Both the position numbers and the translations under genes were made by a program. Positions 36,838 through 45,567 of a stretch of 64,000 nucleotides of DNA are shown one piece after another. A model generated the notes under the pieces. That model was not told the DNA's origin and did no database searches. It was given only the letters and a program-made list of their open reading frames with translations. Origin of the DNA: Ningiella ruwaisensis (GTDB lineage Bacteria; Pseudomonadota; Gammaproteobacteria; Enterobacterales; Alteromonadaceae); NCBI RefSeq assembly GCF_004798935.1, contig NZ_RAHT01000004.1, positions 367,394 to 431,393 on the forward strand, written 5' to 3'. Numbering within the stretch: the first letter of the stretch is position 1; each line of letters starts with the position of its first letter.

Positions 36838-38178
36838 CTAGCCATTGTGGGTATGACCCTCATCGTTATCATTGTCGTCGCCGTTATGCCTGAGGAAAAA
36901 GCGCTCGTAGGCAAAAACAGCAACAATGCCAATGCCGGCAATGATGATAATCTGTAAATCATCACTGCCTTTGATCCAAATGAATGCTAGAAGAACAACA
37001 ACGTCTAATATAATTGCGGTGATCACCACTAGTGGGTTTGCTCCAACGTCTTTTCTAAGTACCTTTAATACGCCCCAATGAATAATAATATCCATTACTA
37101 GGTAAAAAATGGCCCCTAGAGAGGCGATCCTTGAAAGATCAAAAAAAGCGGCAAGTAGTCCGGCAGCAATTACAGTAAAGACCAACGTATGTTTTTGAAT
37201 ATTACCGGGCATACCAAAGTGCCGATGGGGGATCAAATTCATATCTGTCAACATTGCCAACATACGCGAAACCGCAAAAACGCTGGCTAGTAGACCCGAC
37301 GCAGTCGCTATTATTGCAATACCCACCGTAAACCAAACACCATACTGTCCGATAGCGGGACGAGCCGCTTCAGCAAGTGCGTAGTCTTTAGCAGCAACTA
37401 TCTGTTCGACCGTTAATGTAGAGCCTACTGCATAGCAAACTAATAAATAGATAACCAAACAAATTAGTAAAGACACAATAATGGCTCGCCCAACATTTTT
37501 ATTTGGGTCGACCACTTCGTCGCCGCTATTAGTAATAGTGGTAAATCCTTTGTAGGCTAAAATAGCCAAAGCGGTACCGGCTAAAAAGCCACTAGCAGAG
37601 GCATTTTCAGTCACATCAGCGCTAGCGGGTTGAAAAGCAAACCCCGCTGCCCAGAGCGCTACGAGGGCGAAAATCAATATGCCGCCAATTTTCAACACGG
37701 CTGTAACCTTGGAAACACTTCCAATTACTTTGTTACCTGCCACGTTTACCACAAATGCAAAAATGATAAGCCCGATAGCCAGTATGGGAACCAATATGCT
37801 ATTTTCTTGTACGTCAAATAGCTGAAGGGTGTATGTGCCAAACGTTCGAGCCACTAAGCTTTCATTGATGATCATTGAAAATGCCATTAATAATGCGGCA
37901 CCTCCGGTTATAGCACTTGGGCCATAAGCCTTTTTTAAGATCATCGCGATGCCGCCCGCAGATGGATATTTGTTTGAAACCTTTATGTAGCTATAGGCAC
38001 TAAATCCACTGATAATGGCAGCTACAATGAACGCCAGAGGGAATAATGACCCAGCATATTCCGCTACCTGGCCGGTAAGCGCAAATATTCCGGCTCCAAT
38101 CATTACACCAGTACCCATAGCGACCGTACCAGCTAAACTCAAACTTCCTTTTTCGTAATCTTCGTTGTGAGAACTCAT
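36838..38178 (-). CDS. APC-family permease
   Basis: The 446-residue protein has about twelve hydrophobic helices and an APC-type first helix (GTVAMGTGVMIGAGIFALTG), with the family's unwound G-x-G-x-G segment, and a His-rich acidic tail (GDDNDNDEGHTHNG). It is distal in the minus-strand copper operon, 88 bases after the glutaredoxin-MauE gene. The substrate is unknown; the His/Asp tail might sense metal. Amino acid transport is the family's usual role. Confidence 0.82.
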   Translation of the reverse strand: MSSHNEDYEKGSLSLAGTVAMGTGVMIGAGIFALTGQVAEYAGSLFPLAFIVAAIISGFSAYSYIKVSNKYPSAGGIAMILKKAYGPSAITGGAALLMAFSMIINESLVARTFGTYTLQLFDVQENSILVPILAIGLIIFAFVVNVAGNKVIGSVSKVTAVLKIGGILIFALVALWAAGFAFQPASADVTENASASGFLAGTALAILAYKGFTTITNSGDEVVDPNKNVGRAIIVSLLICLVIYLLVCYAVGSTLTVEQIVAAKDYALAEAARPAIGQYGVWFTVGIAIIATASGLLASVFAVSRMLAMLTDMNLIPHRHFGMPGNIQKHTLVFTVIAAGLLAAFFDLSRIASLGAIFYLVMDIIIHWGVLKVLRKDVGANPLVVITAIILDVVVLLAFIWIKGSDDLQIIIIAGIGIVAVFAYERFFLRHNGDDNDNDEGHTHNG

Positions 38179-38266
38179 GTAACCATTCCTTGATTGATAA
38201 TAAGGTCTTTTTCACCAAACTCTTTACATTTTGTCAGTACGCTTCAATAGCTTGGTACTGACGCAT

Positions 38267-39007
38267 CTAGGCAATTGCTTTAGAGAGCATCCATAATCCA
38301 GCTGCAATCATAAATAGATTTTCTGTGAGAGATACAAAGCCAAGTGGCACGCTGCTATCACCGCCCACGCAAGCACATTTAAGTTCACGTTTATCGATGT
38401 ATACTGCTTTGAATACAGAAATCGCGCCCACTGTCCCGATAAATAAAGAAACTGGGCCAACAAGATAACCCGACAGGCCTGCCAGCATTCCGATTCCAGC
38501 GAATGCCTCTGCAAAGGGGTAAATGTAGCCGTAACGTATATTCCGCATTGCCAGCAAGTCATAGGTGATGAAGGAGTTCGTAAAGCTATATAAATCTTTT
38601 AGCTTTTGGATCGCTAGCAGTGTCATACTAAATGCAACAAAAAGCTCGATAACTTGTATGATGTAATTACCTGCGAGATACGCATACGCTATTGACAAAG
38701 CCATTAGCAGGGCAACAGAAAATATCGCAATAACAGGTGTGTAGGTGGTGCCTGTTTGCCCAGCTTCGCCTAAGTCAAAGTACTCCCTTAAGTCGTCATA
38801 TCCACCTATCCGCTCCCCATCGATAAAGGTCTGAGGAGTAGTCTCTACGTCGTGTTCTTTTTTGAACTTATCGGTTTCTTCGCGACTTGCAAGCTTATGA
38901 TCCTCTACTTGAAACCCTTCTCGCTCTAATAGGTCTTTAGAGCGCAAGCCATACGGACAGATGTGCTCATCGGTATGCATTCGATATAATTTTGCTTGTT
39001 TTGCCAT
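38267..39007 (-). CDS. Glutaredoxin-MauE/DoxX-like membrane fusion
   Basis: Residues 1-80 are a glutaredoxin domain with CPYG at 17-20 and the cis-proline element TTPQTFIDGERIGGYDDL. Residues about 90-245 form four to five helices like MauE/DoxX, with a CACVGG motif near the end (about 212-217). Such fusions carry thiol reducing power to the membrane. In a copper operon with a multicopper oxidase it may reduce cysteines or supply reductant during metal stress; that role is inferred. GGAGAGGGACC precedes the ATG. Confidence 0.82.
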   Translation of the reverse strand: MAKQAKLYRMHTDEHICPYGLRSKDLLEREGFQVEDHKLASREETDKFKKEHDVETTPQTFIDGERIGGYDDLREYFDLGEAGQTGTTYTPVIAIFSVALLMALSIAYAYLAGNYIIQVIELFVAFSMTLLAIQKLKDLYSFTNSFITYDLLAMRNIRYGYIYPFAEAFAGIGMLAGLSGYLVGPVSLFIGTVGAISVFKAVYIDKRELKCACVGGDSSVPLGFVSLTENLFMIAAGLWMLSKAIA

Positions 39008-39056
39008 GGTCCCTCTCCTGCTTTTTTAGTAAGGTATTAATGTTTTAGTAGTTTGC

Positions 39057-39569
39057 TTATTGTTGATTGAAATCGGGGACCGAGCGGCTAGTCGCTTCGG
39101 CGTCAGTTTGTGCTTCACCGTTCTTCTCGATATCATCTAATAACCACTTCATTTCTTTGATTTCGCGCTCCTGCGCAGCGATGATTTCATTGGCTAATTT
39201 AAGCACCCGTTTATCTGAGATATTGGCTCGCTCACTAGTCAAAATGGCAATAGAGTGATGCGGTATCATTGCTTTCATCCAGGCCTCGTCAGCGATGGTT
39301 GATTGTGAGCGAACTAAGAATAGTGAGACCAAAAAAACAAGTCCGCTACCTAGTAAAATTGTCCAGTTCTTGGCTTTGTTCTCATACATGTTGAGCATGA
39401 ACAGCAACATAATGATTGCCATTATCGAACCCATATAGATAGCCATATAGAACCGCGTTTCGCTAAAGAAAATGTGGTCGAATGCATAAGTATTGAAATA
39501 CATCATTAGCAGCATGGCCATAGTTGATGTGAAAATCATTGCTAAAAACTTTGTATATTTAGTCATCAC
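39057..39569 (-). CDS. DUF305 membrane protein
   Basis: The protein has three to four N-terminal helices (about 7-110) followed by a DUF305-type segment: DEAWMKAMIPHHSIAILTSERANISDKRVLKLANEII. The MIPHHxxAI motif is the family's putative metal-binding mark. DUF305 proteins are common in copper islands of marine bacteria. It is 50 bases from the glutaredoxin-MauE gene and shares its direction. Confidence 0.85.
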   Translation of the reverse strand: MMTKYTKFLAMIFTSTMAMLLMMYFNTYAFDHIFFSETRFYMAIYMGSIMAIIMLLFMLNMYENKAKNWTILLGSGLVFLVSLFLVRSQSTIADEAWMKAMIPHHSIAILTSERANISDKRVLKLANEIIAAQEREIKEMKWLLDDIEKNGEAQTDAEATSRSVPDFNQQ

Positions 39570-39587
39570 GTTATCCTTTATGTCCGT

Positions 39588-40004
39588 TTAGGACTGATTC
39601 ATTGTTTTAAATATTAAAGAAGCTGAACAGCTAACGAGTAAAAAGCCCGTCATTGCCTCTAAACCCGATAAGAAACTTAAATGCCCAATGGGCGTTAGTT
39701 GAGCCAATCCTAAGGTGGTTAAATTGATCAGTGAGAAGTAATAAATTTCAATAAAACTAAGAGAAGTTGATCCCTGCAAATCGCCCAGACCTATTTGTAT
39801 CGATATCAAAAAGCCTGAAGCAAACCAAAAGGCAGCTATCAACTGGCTAAAAGTTATGCCGTAAACCACCGTAATGAGCTTTAGGTATGCAGAGAGGTTT
39901 GAGCTCACGACAAGATTCTTTAACGCTCTGAGGCTTAAAAAATGACTCGTGGTTGCCAATCCAATCGCTATTAAAGCCACTATCAACTGAATAACTACTT
40001 CCAT
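39588..40004 (-). CDS. Two-pore-helix channel-like membrane protein
   Basis: The 138-residue product has four hydrophobic segments. Its second half, YFSLINLTTLGLAQLTPIGHLSFLSGLEAMTGFLL (split helix-loop-helix), has the shape of the Ion_trans_2 (two-transmembrane K+ channel) pore, with TTLGL in place of the selectivity filter TxGYG/TVGYG. The filter is altered, so ion specificity is doubtful. It lies between the DUF305 gene and pcoB in the operon. Confidence 0.6.
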   Translation of the reverse strand: MEVVIQLIVALIAIGLATTSHFLSLRALKNLVVSSNLSAYLKLITVVYGITFSQLIAAFWFASGFLISIQIGLGDLQGSTSLSFIEIYYFSLINLTTLGLAQLTPIGHLSFLSGLEAMTGFLLVSCSASLIFKTMNQS

Positions 40005-40026
40005 TTATTGCTCCTTTGTAAAGCCT

Positions 40027-40776
40027 TTAGAACCAGAACCGAGCACCCACTACGAGACCAGTTTCACTTACTGACTCACCATTGTTTCGAGCGATATCAG
40101 CGCTATTACCAAGACTTCGACTCCAATAAATACCAGCGTATGGCGCAAACTCTCTTGCAAACTCATAGCGATATCGCAAACCTATGCGTATTGAATTGAA
40201 GCCAGAGGGGCGATCAAACCTTTCAGATTCTGAAAGCGAACCAGCTAGGGCAAGTCTCGGTTGCAAAAATGATGTTTGGGTGACTCTAATTTCATATTCG
40301 GCTTCTACTGAGAAACTGACGTCACCATCCTCATTAATGACAATGGAGTTATCCATTTCGAATTGATAAGGAGCGACTCCATATAAGCTTATGACGGCAT
40401 AGTTCTCCATATTCGACTCGCTACTTAAAGTTCCTCTTGTGCCGATACCTGCTTGAAATTCCCAAAATGGCGCAATCAATTTACTTGCAAGGAGCTCGGC
40501 TCGCTCTAAATCTGTGGCCTCACCATCATCTTGCTTGTTTTCCCCTTCACTTTTGAAGTAAAGGCGATAGGTATCACCGCCGTACCATCCAATCATGTCC
40601 CACACTCCGATGTTTTCTTCATCGTTTGTGCGCGTATATTCAAACCGGTCAAATAAAATCATGCCCGTGTTGTACTGTTCGACTGGTTTCGGCCAATCTG
40701 ATGGAATCTCTTGCGCATTAGACGATGCGCAAAGACCAATCAGTAAAGTACTGAAAATTTTAGACGTGTTTTTCAT
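40027..40776 (-). CDS. pcoB: Copper resistance outer membrane protein B
   Basis: PcoB/CopB is an outer-membrane protein that works with PcoA. The start at 40776 (MKNTSKIFSTLLIGLCASSNAQ) gives a normal signal peptide; the longer frame from 40869 would overlap the pcoA gene. The mature protein has the family pattern DWPKPVEQ, LFDRFEY, WDMIGWYGGD...RLYFKSEGE, then alternating beta strands and the closing WSRSLG...SETGLVVGARFWF. The N-terminal Met/His repeat seen in some CopB proteins is absent. It follows pcoA by 10 bases. Confidence 0.92.
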   Translation of the reverse strand: MKNTSKIFSTLLIGLCASSNAQEIPSDWPKPVEQYNTGMILFDRFEYTRTNDEENIGVWDMIGWYGGDTYRLYFKSEGENKQDDGEATDLERAELLASKLIAPFWEFQAGIGTRGTLSSESNMENYAVISLYGVAPYQFEMDNSIVINEDGDVSFSVEAEYEIRVTQTSFLQPRLALAGSLSESERFDRPSGFNSIRIGLRYRYEFAREFAPYAGIYWSRSLGNSADIARNNGESVSETGLVVGARFWF

Positions 40777-40786
40777 ATAATTTTCC

Positions 40787-42616
40787 CTACGAGACCGATA
40801 CGATTCTGAACATACCCGCATCCATGTGGTAGAGCAGGTGACAATGGAATGCCCAATTTCCGGGGGCATCTGCGCTTATCAAGAGCGATACTTTTTCGCT
40901 GGGTTTTAAACTTATGGTATGTTTTCGGGGAGGCGGATAATTCCCGTTTTCTAACTCCATCCACATACCGTGCAAGTGGATTGGATGGTTCATCATAGAA
41001 TCGTTCACTAAAATCAAACGAATTCGTTCGCCATACCTAAAATGAATAGGGCCATCGACTTCGTTAAATTTGAGTCCATCAAACGACCACATATAACGTT
41101 CCATATTGCCTGTAAGGTGCAGTTCGACTGTTTGCGTTGGCTCTCTGGTATCGGGCCACTCTTTTGCACCTGTTAAGTCGCTATACAGCAATACTCGATG
41201 CTTCACATTCTCTAAACCAACACCCGGTTCATCGAGTCGACTTGTGGGATTATTTGCAAGCATACTTGCACCAGGACCATGACCGTTTTCATCATGCTTT
41301 ATATTAATGTCGTCTACTGGCAGTGCACGAGAGGGCATAGATGAGTGGTCATTCATATGAGCCACGGATGAGCCAGATGATGTTGCTCGGCTCTTAGCGT
41401 CAGCGGCCGACGTGTCCATTTCATTCATGCCCTTCATGCCTGACATATCAAAGCTCATTCCCATAGCTGCCATGCCCCGCTCTGGCATTTTGCGCAATGT
41501 TGGCACATGTGCTTCTTTTCCAAGTTCAGTACTTAGGGTTCCTCTGACGAAGCCACTTCTATCCATGCTCTCTGCGAAAAGAGTATATGTGTTGGAGCCG
41601 ATTGGTCTTACAATGACGTCATAGGTTTCAGCAACCGCAATTCGAAGTTCGTCCACTTTAACGGGTTTGATTGGTTGTCCATCAGCAGCCACTACCGTCA
41701 TTTCAAGACCTGGAATACGAAAATCAAAATACGTCATGGCTGAGCCATTGATAAGCCTTAAGCGAACACTTTCATTGGGCTTATATAGAGCGGTCCAGTT
41801 TGTTTGAGCATCTCTGCCGTTCATTAAATATGTATATGTCGAACCAGTAACATCGAGAATATCTCTGGGATTCATCCGCATATTGGCCCACATAGCTCTT
41901 TCTTTTACTGTATTAACAAAACCTTGCTTTTTAATATCGTTAACAGTGTCGCTTATCGTACGTTGTTGATAATTGTAGTAACCCTCTGCTACCTTTAAAT
42001 GTCTAAACACATCATGTGGATCCTCAAAGGTCCAATCGCTCAATTGAATGACATGCTCTCTGTCTGCACCTATGTCACCGTCAACAGGGTCGATAATGAC
42101 AGGCCCCAAGTGACCTAACTGCTCTTGCAAGCCCGAGTGGCTGTGATACCAATAGGTGCCGTTTTGTTCTATATCAAATTCATAGGTAAACGTAGAGTTA
42201 GGGTCGATACCAGGAAATGAAACGCCAGGTACTCCATCCATATTAAATGGGAGAATAAAACCATGCCAATGAATAGACGTGCTGTCTGGTAATTCGTTGG
42301 TAACATGAATCTTAACTTGCTGACCTTCTCTTAACCGGAGCAATGGACCAGGTGATATGTCGTTGATGGTAATGGGCCTTGCAATATCGCCGGCAATTTT
42401 TTTTTGCTGACGAGAGATCGTCATCTTAATATTTTCCCCACCTACTACCGCATTACCGTAGTTAACTTCAGCAATACCGCTATGATTTTTGCTATTGCTA
42501 TAACCTTCTGGGAAAGCCCATGGTGCTCTCATTTGACCTAGCAAGGCCAATCCACCAGTCGCATAGGCAGCATTTTTCAAAAAAACGCGCCGATTTTGTT
42601 TCATTCGATTATTCAT
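40787..42616 (-). CDS. pcoA: Periplasmic multicopper oxidase PcoA/CopA
   Basis: The enzyme oxidises Cu(I) to Cu(II) in the periplasm. A twin-arginine signal (NRRVFLKNAAYATGG) exports it folded. The copper sites are all present: HWHG and YWYHSHSG in the first domain, HPIHLHGMW and FHCHLLYHMDAGM at the C-terminus. A Met-rich loop (MAAMGMSFDMSGMKGMNEMD, about residue 390) is typical of PcoA and likely binds Cu(I). Length is 609, as expected. It heads the minus-strand operon together with the small Cys-rich gene upstream. Confidence 0.96.
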   Translation of the reverse strand: MNNRMKQNRRVFLKNAAYATGGLALLGQMRAPWAFPEGYSNSKNHSGIAEVNYGNAVVGGENIKMTISRQQKKIAGDIARPITINDISPGPLLRLREGQQVKIHVTNELPDSTSIHWHGFILPFNMDGVPGVSFPGIDPNSTFTYEFDIEQNGTYWYHSHSGLQEQLGHLGPVIIDPVDGDIGADREHVIQLSDWTFEDPHDVFRHLKVAEGYYNYQQRTISDTVNDIKKQGFVNTVKERAMWANMRMNPRDILDVTGSTYTYLMNGRDAQTNWTALYKPNESVRLRLINGSAMTYFDFRIPGLEMTVVAADGQPIKPVKVDELRIAVAETYDVIVRPIGSNTYTLFAESMDRSGFVRGTLSTELGKEAHVPTLRKMPERGMAAMGMSFDMSGMKGMNEMDTSAADAKSRATSSGSSVAHMNDHSSMPSRALPVDDINIKHDENGHGPGASMLANNPTSRLDEPGVGLENVKHRVLLYSDLTGAKEWPDTREPTQTVELHLTGNMERYMWSFDGLKFNEVDGPIHFRYGERIRLILVNDSMMNHPIHLHGMWMELENGNYPPPRKHTISLKPSEKVSLLISADAPGNWAFHCHLLYHMDAGMFRIVSVS

Positions 42617-42707
42617 AAGAACCTCATTTTATTTGCGACATGTGCCACAAACTGCATTATCGGTATGCAATATTGATATGTTTGTCCGTCGGTAAACTGA
42701 AAACTAC

Positions 42708-43115
42708 TTAAGAAATCAAATGAAGTTTAGGTGGCCTCAGGAGGCTGAACCCCGAGTAAAAATGATAAAAATTGGAGAAATAAAAGTGCGAAGAGGACGG
42801 CGCACTAATTGATTTCAAATCATGCGCAACCATTGTTGTAAAATTAAAGCATGAGCCTAATTTACATTCACAAACACCGTCACAACACTTACCGTCGCAC
42901 TCTGTATGATTTTGATGTTCCGACTGTTGCGTATTGTCAGATTGATGTTGAGTCGTTACGGACTCAATGAAATTGGCAGTTGCGTCATTTTTGTCTGAAG
43001 GCTCACATGCAACACTAGACAATGATAAAACAAGCAAAGCAAGGCACGCAGCGCATTTTACAAATGCACTAAGTAATCCTTTATCTGTTTTATTTGCGTT
43101 CATAATGTTGCTCAA
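42708..43115 (-). CDS. Cys-rich secreted protein with C-terminal RPP motif
   Basis: A signal or lipoprotein-like N-terminus (hydrophobic ACLALLVLSLSSVAC) is followed by a His/Gln/Asp-rich stretch, a cysteine cluster CDGKCCDGVCEC and a hydrophobic C-terminal half ending LLRPPKLHLIS. The plan is that of the proteins at 16978, 46473 and 55751. It is 92 bases upstream of pcoA, in the same direction, and probably the first gene of the operon. The second Met (residue 5) is an alternative start. A role in periplasmic metal binding is inferred. Confidence 0.65.
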   Translation of the reverse strand: MSNIMNANKTDKGLLSAFVKCAACLALLVLSLSSVACEPSDKNDATANFIESVTTQHQSDNTQQSEHQNHTECDGKCCDGVCECKLGSCFNFTTMVAHDLKSISAPSSSHFYFSNFYHFYSGFSLLRPPKLHLIS

Positions 43116-43551
43116 ACCCCGTCAATATCGGGTAAAAAGTTCACATATGTAGGTAAATATTGCAATCAACCTTACAGAAATAAAAATCGCCCTTTTACAA
43201 CAAACCAAGTCGAAACGCCCTAGTTCTTGGGAAGTAGAGCACAACTTAATGTTCTTATAGTCACTCTCCCCTAATCTTATTTGAGAGTAGTGCAAAAAGC
43301 AGTCCGACTATGAATAGTCCTGCCTAGATGAGAGTTTTAGCCTCATTCCCAATTGTAATAAGCGAATAAGTGGTGACGTATTCATGGCTTAATTTTTAAT
43401 TTAAAGTGACCCAACGTGAAACACTATGTAAAAGAGCGGAACTGACAAATTTGTAATGCAACTGTAATCTAGCCGTTATGATTTTACGCGGTATTTAATT
43501 TAAATTTCTGACTGGAATCTTTTTAATCTGTGCGGGATATCGAGAGTTAGT
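43116..43551. promoter_or_regulatory. Divergent promoter region with CopR/CusR-type box 4
   Basis: This 436-base region separates the pcoAB operon from the helical-bundle gene. Box 4 lies at 43453-43480: GTAATG (43453-43458) and GTAATC (43464-43469) are 11 bp apart, followed by GCCGTTATG, and TATGAT at 43477 could be the -10. The box points to the plus-strand gene. I found no second box for the minus-strand operon; an isolated ATTGTAAT occurs near 43350. Confidence 0.65.
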
Positions 43552-44007
43552 ATGAAAATAGAAAGTGTAAGAGATATTTTAGAGTGGACCATCGATTTCC
43601 ACAAACAACTAGCAAGCTGCCTCACGCATTGCGAACCAAATAATTCTGAGCGCTCAAAAATGGCAATGCAATATTTGATTGCTCATGAGGAGCACTTAGC
43701 AGCGCTTATAAAATCATTTTCAGTAAAAGCGGAACCTGGAGAGTTGGAAACGCTCTTTATTGAATATTTGGAGAATAATCCGATTGTCTTGCACGACCAC
43801 TGCGACGGTGCATTTGAACAAAAAACAGATTCAGAGATTGCAGCAGTCGTAATCGAACAACACCAACAAGTGATAGCACTTTATACATATCTAAGAGAGC
43901 AAGCTGTTATTCCTCATCATAAAGAACTTTTAGACAACTTACTGGCACTGGAAAATCAAGAAATTGTACGGATGGCTCAAGGGTTAAATCGGTTTCAGGA
44001 TATGTGA
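43552..44007 (+). CDS. Small all-helical protein under CopR-type box 4
   Basis: The 151-residue soluble protein is predicted to form a four-helix bundle with regularly placed His and Glu (FHKQLASCLTHC, AHEEHLAAL, LHDHCDGAFEQ, VVIEQHQQVIALY), reminiscent of hemerythrin/ferritin-like proteins, but no exact family motif is seen. It has no signal peptide. Position behind a copper-type operator suggests a cytoplasmic metal-stress role. Confidence 0.65.
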   Translation: MKIESVRDILEWTIDFHKQLASCLTHCEPNNSERSKMAMQYLIAHEEHLAALIKSFSVKAEPGELETLFIEYLENNPIVLHDHCDGAFEQKTDSEIAAVVIEQHQQVIALYTYLREQAVIPHHKELLDNLLALENQEIVRMAQGLNRFQDM

Positions 44008-44070
44008 TTTGATGTCCAACTAGTAAGTTTTTGTTTTGCTAGAAAAACTATTTATTTGAGTCATTGAGGC

Positions 44071-44496
44071 TCAGTCATTACGTATTGTAGGGCAGTGCGA
44101 ATCTACAATACTATCTAACTGATGCAGTACACCGCATTCCTTGATTTTTTTGTCATCATCACAAGCGGCACGCATGGATTGCAGTGTTTTTTGTAGAGCG
44201 TTTAACTCAGATATTCGATGCTCAATATCATCAATGTGTTTGTCAATCGTAGCATTAACACTTTCGCAACTGCTCTCTGGGTTAGCTCGTGTTTCTAGTA
44301 CTAAACTAATTTCTTCAATCGTCATATCAAGCGCACGGCATTGCTTAATAAACAGCAACTGCTTTAGTGCTTCTTCTGAATAACTTCGATAATTAGACTG
44401 CGTGCGCTCCGGCGCACTTAGCAAGGCTTTTCGTTCATAAAAGCGAATAGTTTGAATACTTAGGCCTGTTTTATCTGCTAACTGTCCTATTTTCAT
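44071..44496 (-). CDS. cadR: MerR-family Cd/Pb/Zn-responsive regulator (CadR/PbrR type)
   Basis: The 141-residue protein has the MerR HTH (MKIGQLADKTGLSIQTIRFYERKALL) and the metal ligands Cys77, Cys112 and Cys121 in the pattern of CadR/PbrR; His134-Cys135 near the end recalls the C-terminal ligands of CadR. It is divergent from the CDF gene, and the MerR-type promoter at 44516-44546 lies between them. It probably also acts in trans on the matching promoter at 55065, whose local regulator is broken. Confidence 0.9.
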   Translation of the reverse strand: MKIGQLADKTGLSIQTIRFYERKALLSAPERTQSNYRSYSEEALKQLLFIKQCRALDMTIEEISLVLETRANPESSCESVNATIDKHIDDIEHRISELNALQKTLQSMRAACDDDKKIKECGVLHQLDSIVDSHCPTIRND

Positions 44497-44515
44497 TTTT
44501 CTTTACCTGACGCGC

Positions 44516-44546
44516 TTGACTCTATACCAAGTATAGAGTTTACACT
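44516..44546 (+). promoter_or_regulatory. MerR/CadR-type promoter for the first divalent-metal operon
   Basis: TTGACT (-35) and TACACT (-10) are separated by 19 bp, the long spacer required by MerR-type activation, with the dyad CTATAC-CAA-GTATAG centred in it. Transcription would start near 44553, which rules out the TTG start at 44546 for the next gene. Confidence 0.88.
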
Positions 44547-44578
44547 TGTGTAATGAGTCAGTAAAGCGAGTGTTTTTT

Positions 44579-45205
44579 ATGAGCGGGTGTGGGTGCGACA
44601 TTGAAATCAAAGACCAAGAACAAAAAAGGGTGTTGTATTGGTTGTTAGGCATTAATGCCGTAATGTTCGTCGTTGAAATGAGTGTAGGCTTATTGGCTGA
44701 CTCAACAGCGCTTATTGCAGATTCGTTGGATATGCTAGCAGATGCTGTCGTGTACGGCATTGGTATTTATGCCGTGGGTAAAACCATTATTCATAAAGCA
44801 AACGCGGCAAAAATTAGCGGCTATTTTCAATTAATACTAGGCCTCATTATTTTATTTGATATTGCTCGTCGTTCGATATTAGGCAGTGACCCAGAGTCAT
44901 TGTTAATGATGGGGATGGGTTTTGTTGCCTTAATCGCCAACGTCATATGTTTATTAATCATTAGAAAACAGAAGAGTGGCGAAGTACATATGCGAGCAAG
45001 TTGGATTTTCTCGGCAAACGACGTCATTGCCAACATGGGCGTAATATTAGCGGGCGTGACGGTTTACCTATTTGACACTCGCTGGCCCGATTTAGTGATT
45101 GGCCTTATTGTGTCTATCATCGTTTTACGCGGTGCAATTTCAATATTAAAAGACGCCAAACAAGAGCTTCGTGATAACAGTCAATCTGCCGGAGAAGCAT
45201 TATGA
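44579..45205 (+). CDS. CDF-like cation transporter, membrane domain only
   Basis: The ATG at 44579 (MSGCGCDIEIKD) is fixed by the upstream promoter. The 208-residue protein has six helices of a cation diffusion facilitator but no C-terminal cytoplasmic domain. The helix-2 metal motif reads DMLAD (DxxxD) where HxxxD is usual, and helix 5 has SANDVIAN, so only the aspartate of HxxxD remains; metal preference may be unusual. The N-terminal CGC could bind metal. A close paralogue is encoded at 55126-55743. It overlaps the DUF3703 gene by four bases. Confidence 0.88.
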   Translation: MSGCGCDIEIKDQEQKRVLYWLLGINAVMFVVEMSVGLLADSTALIADSLDMLADAVVYGIGIYAVGKTIIHKANAAKISGYFQLILGLIILFDIARRSILGSDPESLLMMGMGFVALIANVICLLIIRKQKSGEVHMRASWIFSANDVIANMGVILAGVTVYLFDTRWPDLVIGLIVSIIVLRGAISILKDAKQELRDNSQSAGEAL

Positions 45206-45567
45206 ATTTCACGCAAGCAGCACAATCCTATGTAGATAAAAAACTAAAAGATGCACAACATGCGTTTTTACATCAAGATGATGAAGCAGGATTTAAAGCC
45301 TTAGAAGATGCACATGTGATTGGACAGCACTCTACTTATCACCATACCCGAGTGCATTATGAAATGCTGAAATTTGGATTAAAACAAAGCGACATGAAAG
45401 AAGTATTTGGGCAAATATTTCGAATAATAGGTGCCATCACGAAAACCGCGATAGGCTTGTTGCCAGAGGGTAACACGGGTGGTGCAAATGTTAGCCCATT
45501 CAAACCCATGCCAGTTTCGCCTGCAAATAAAGCAATCTTGGATAAGATAAAAAATGCACAGTCATAA
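45202..45567 (+). CDS. DUF3703 protein
   Basis: The 121-residue protein matches DUF3703: ALEDAHVIGQHSTYHHTRVHYEMLKFGL with its conserved histidines, then a Gly/Pro-rich tail. The family accompanies CDF and Czc genes in metal islands; the biochemical role is not known. It overlaps its neighbours on both sides (ATGA upstream; 14 bases into the CzcD gene), so it is part of a tightly coupled operon. It is absent from the second czc operon. Confidence 0.85.
   Translation: MNFTQAAQSYVDKKLKDAQHAFLHQDDEAGFKALEDAHVIGQHSTYHHTRVHYEMLKFGLKQSDMKEVFGQIFRIIGAITKTAIGLLPEGNTGGANVSPFKPMPVSPANKAILDKIKNAQS

Noticed and set aside
40777..40869. Longer start of pcoB
   Set aside because: It overlaps the pcoA coding end and hides the signal peptide starting at 40776.
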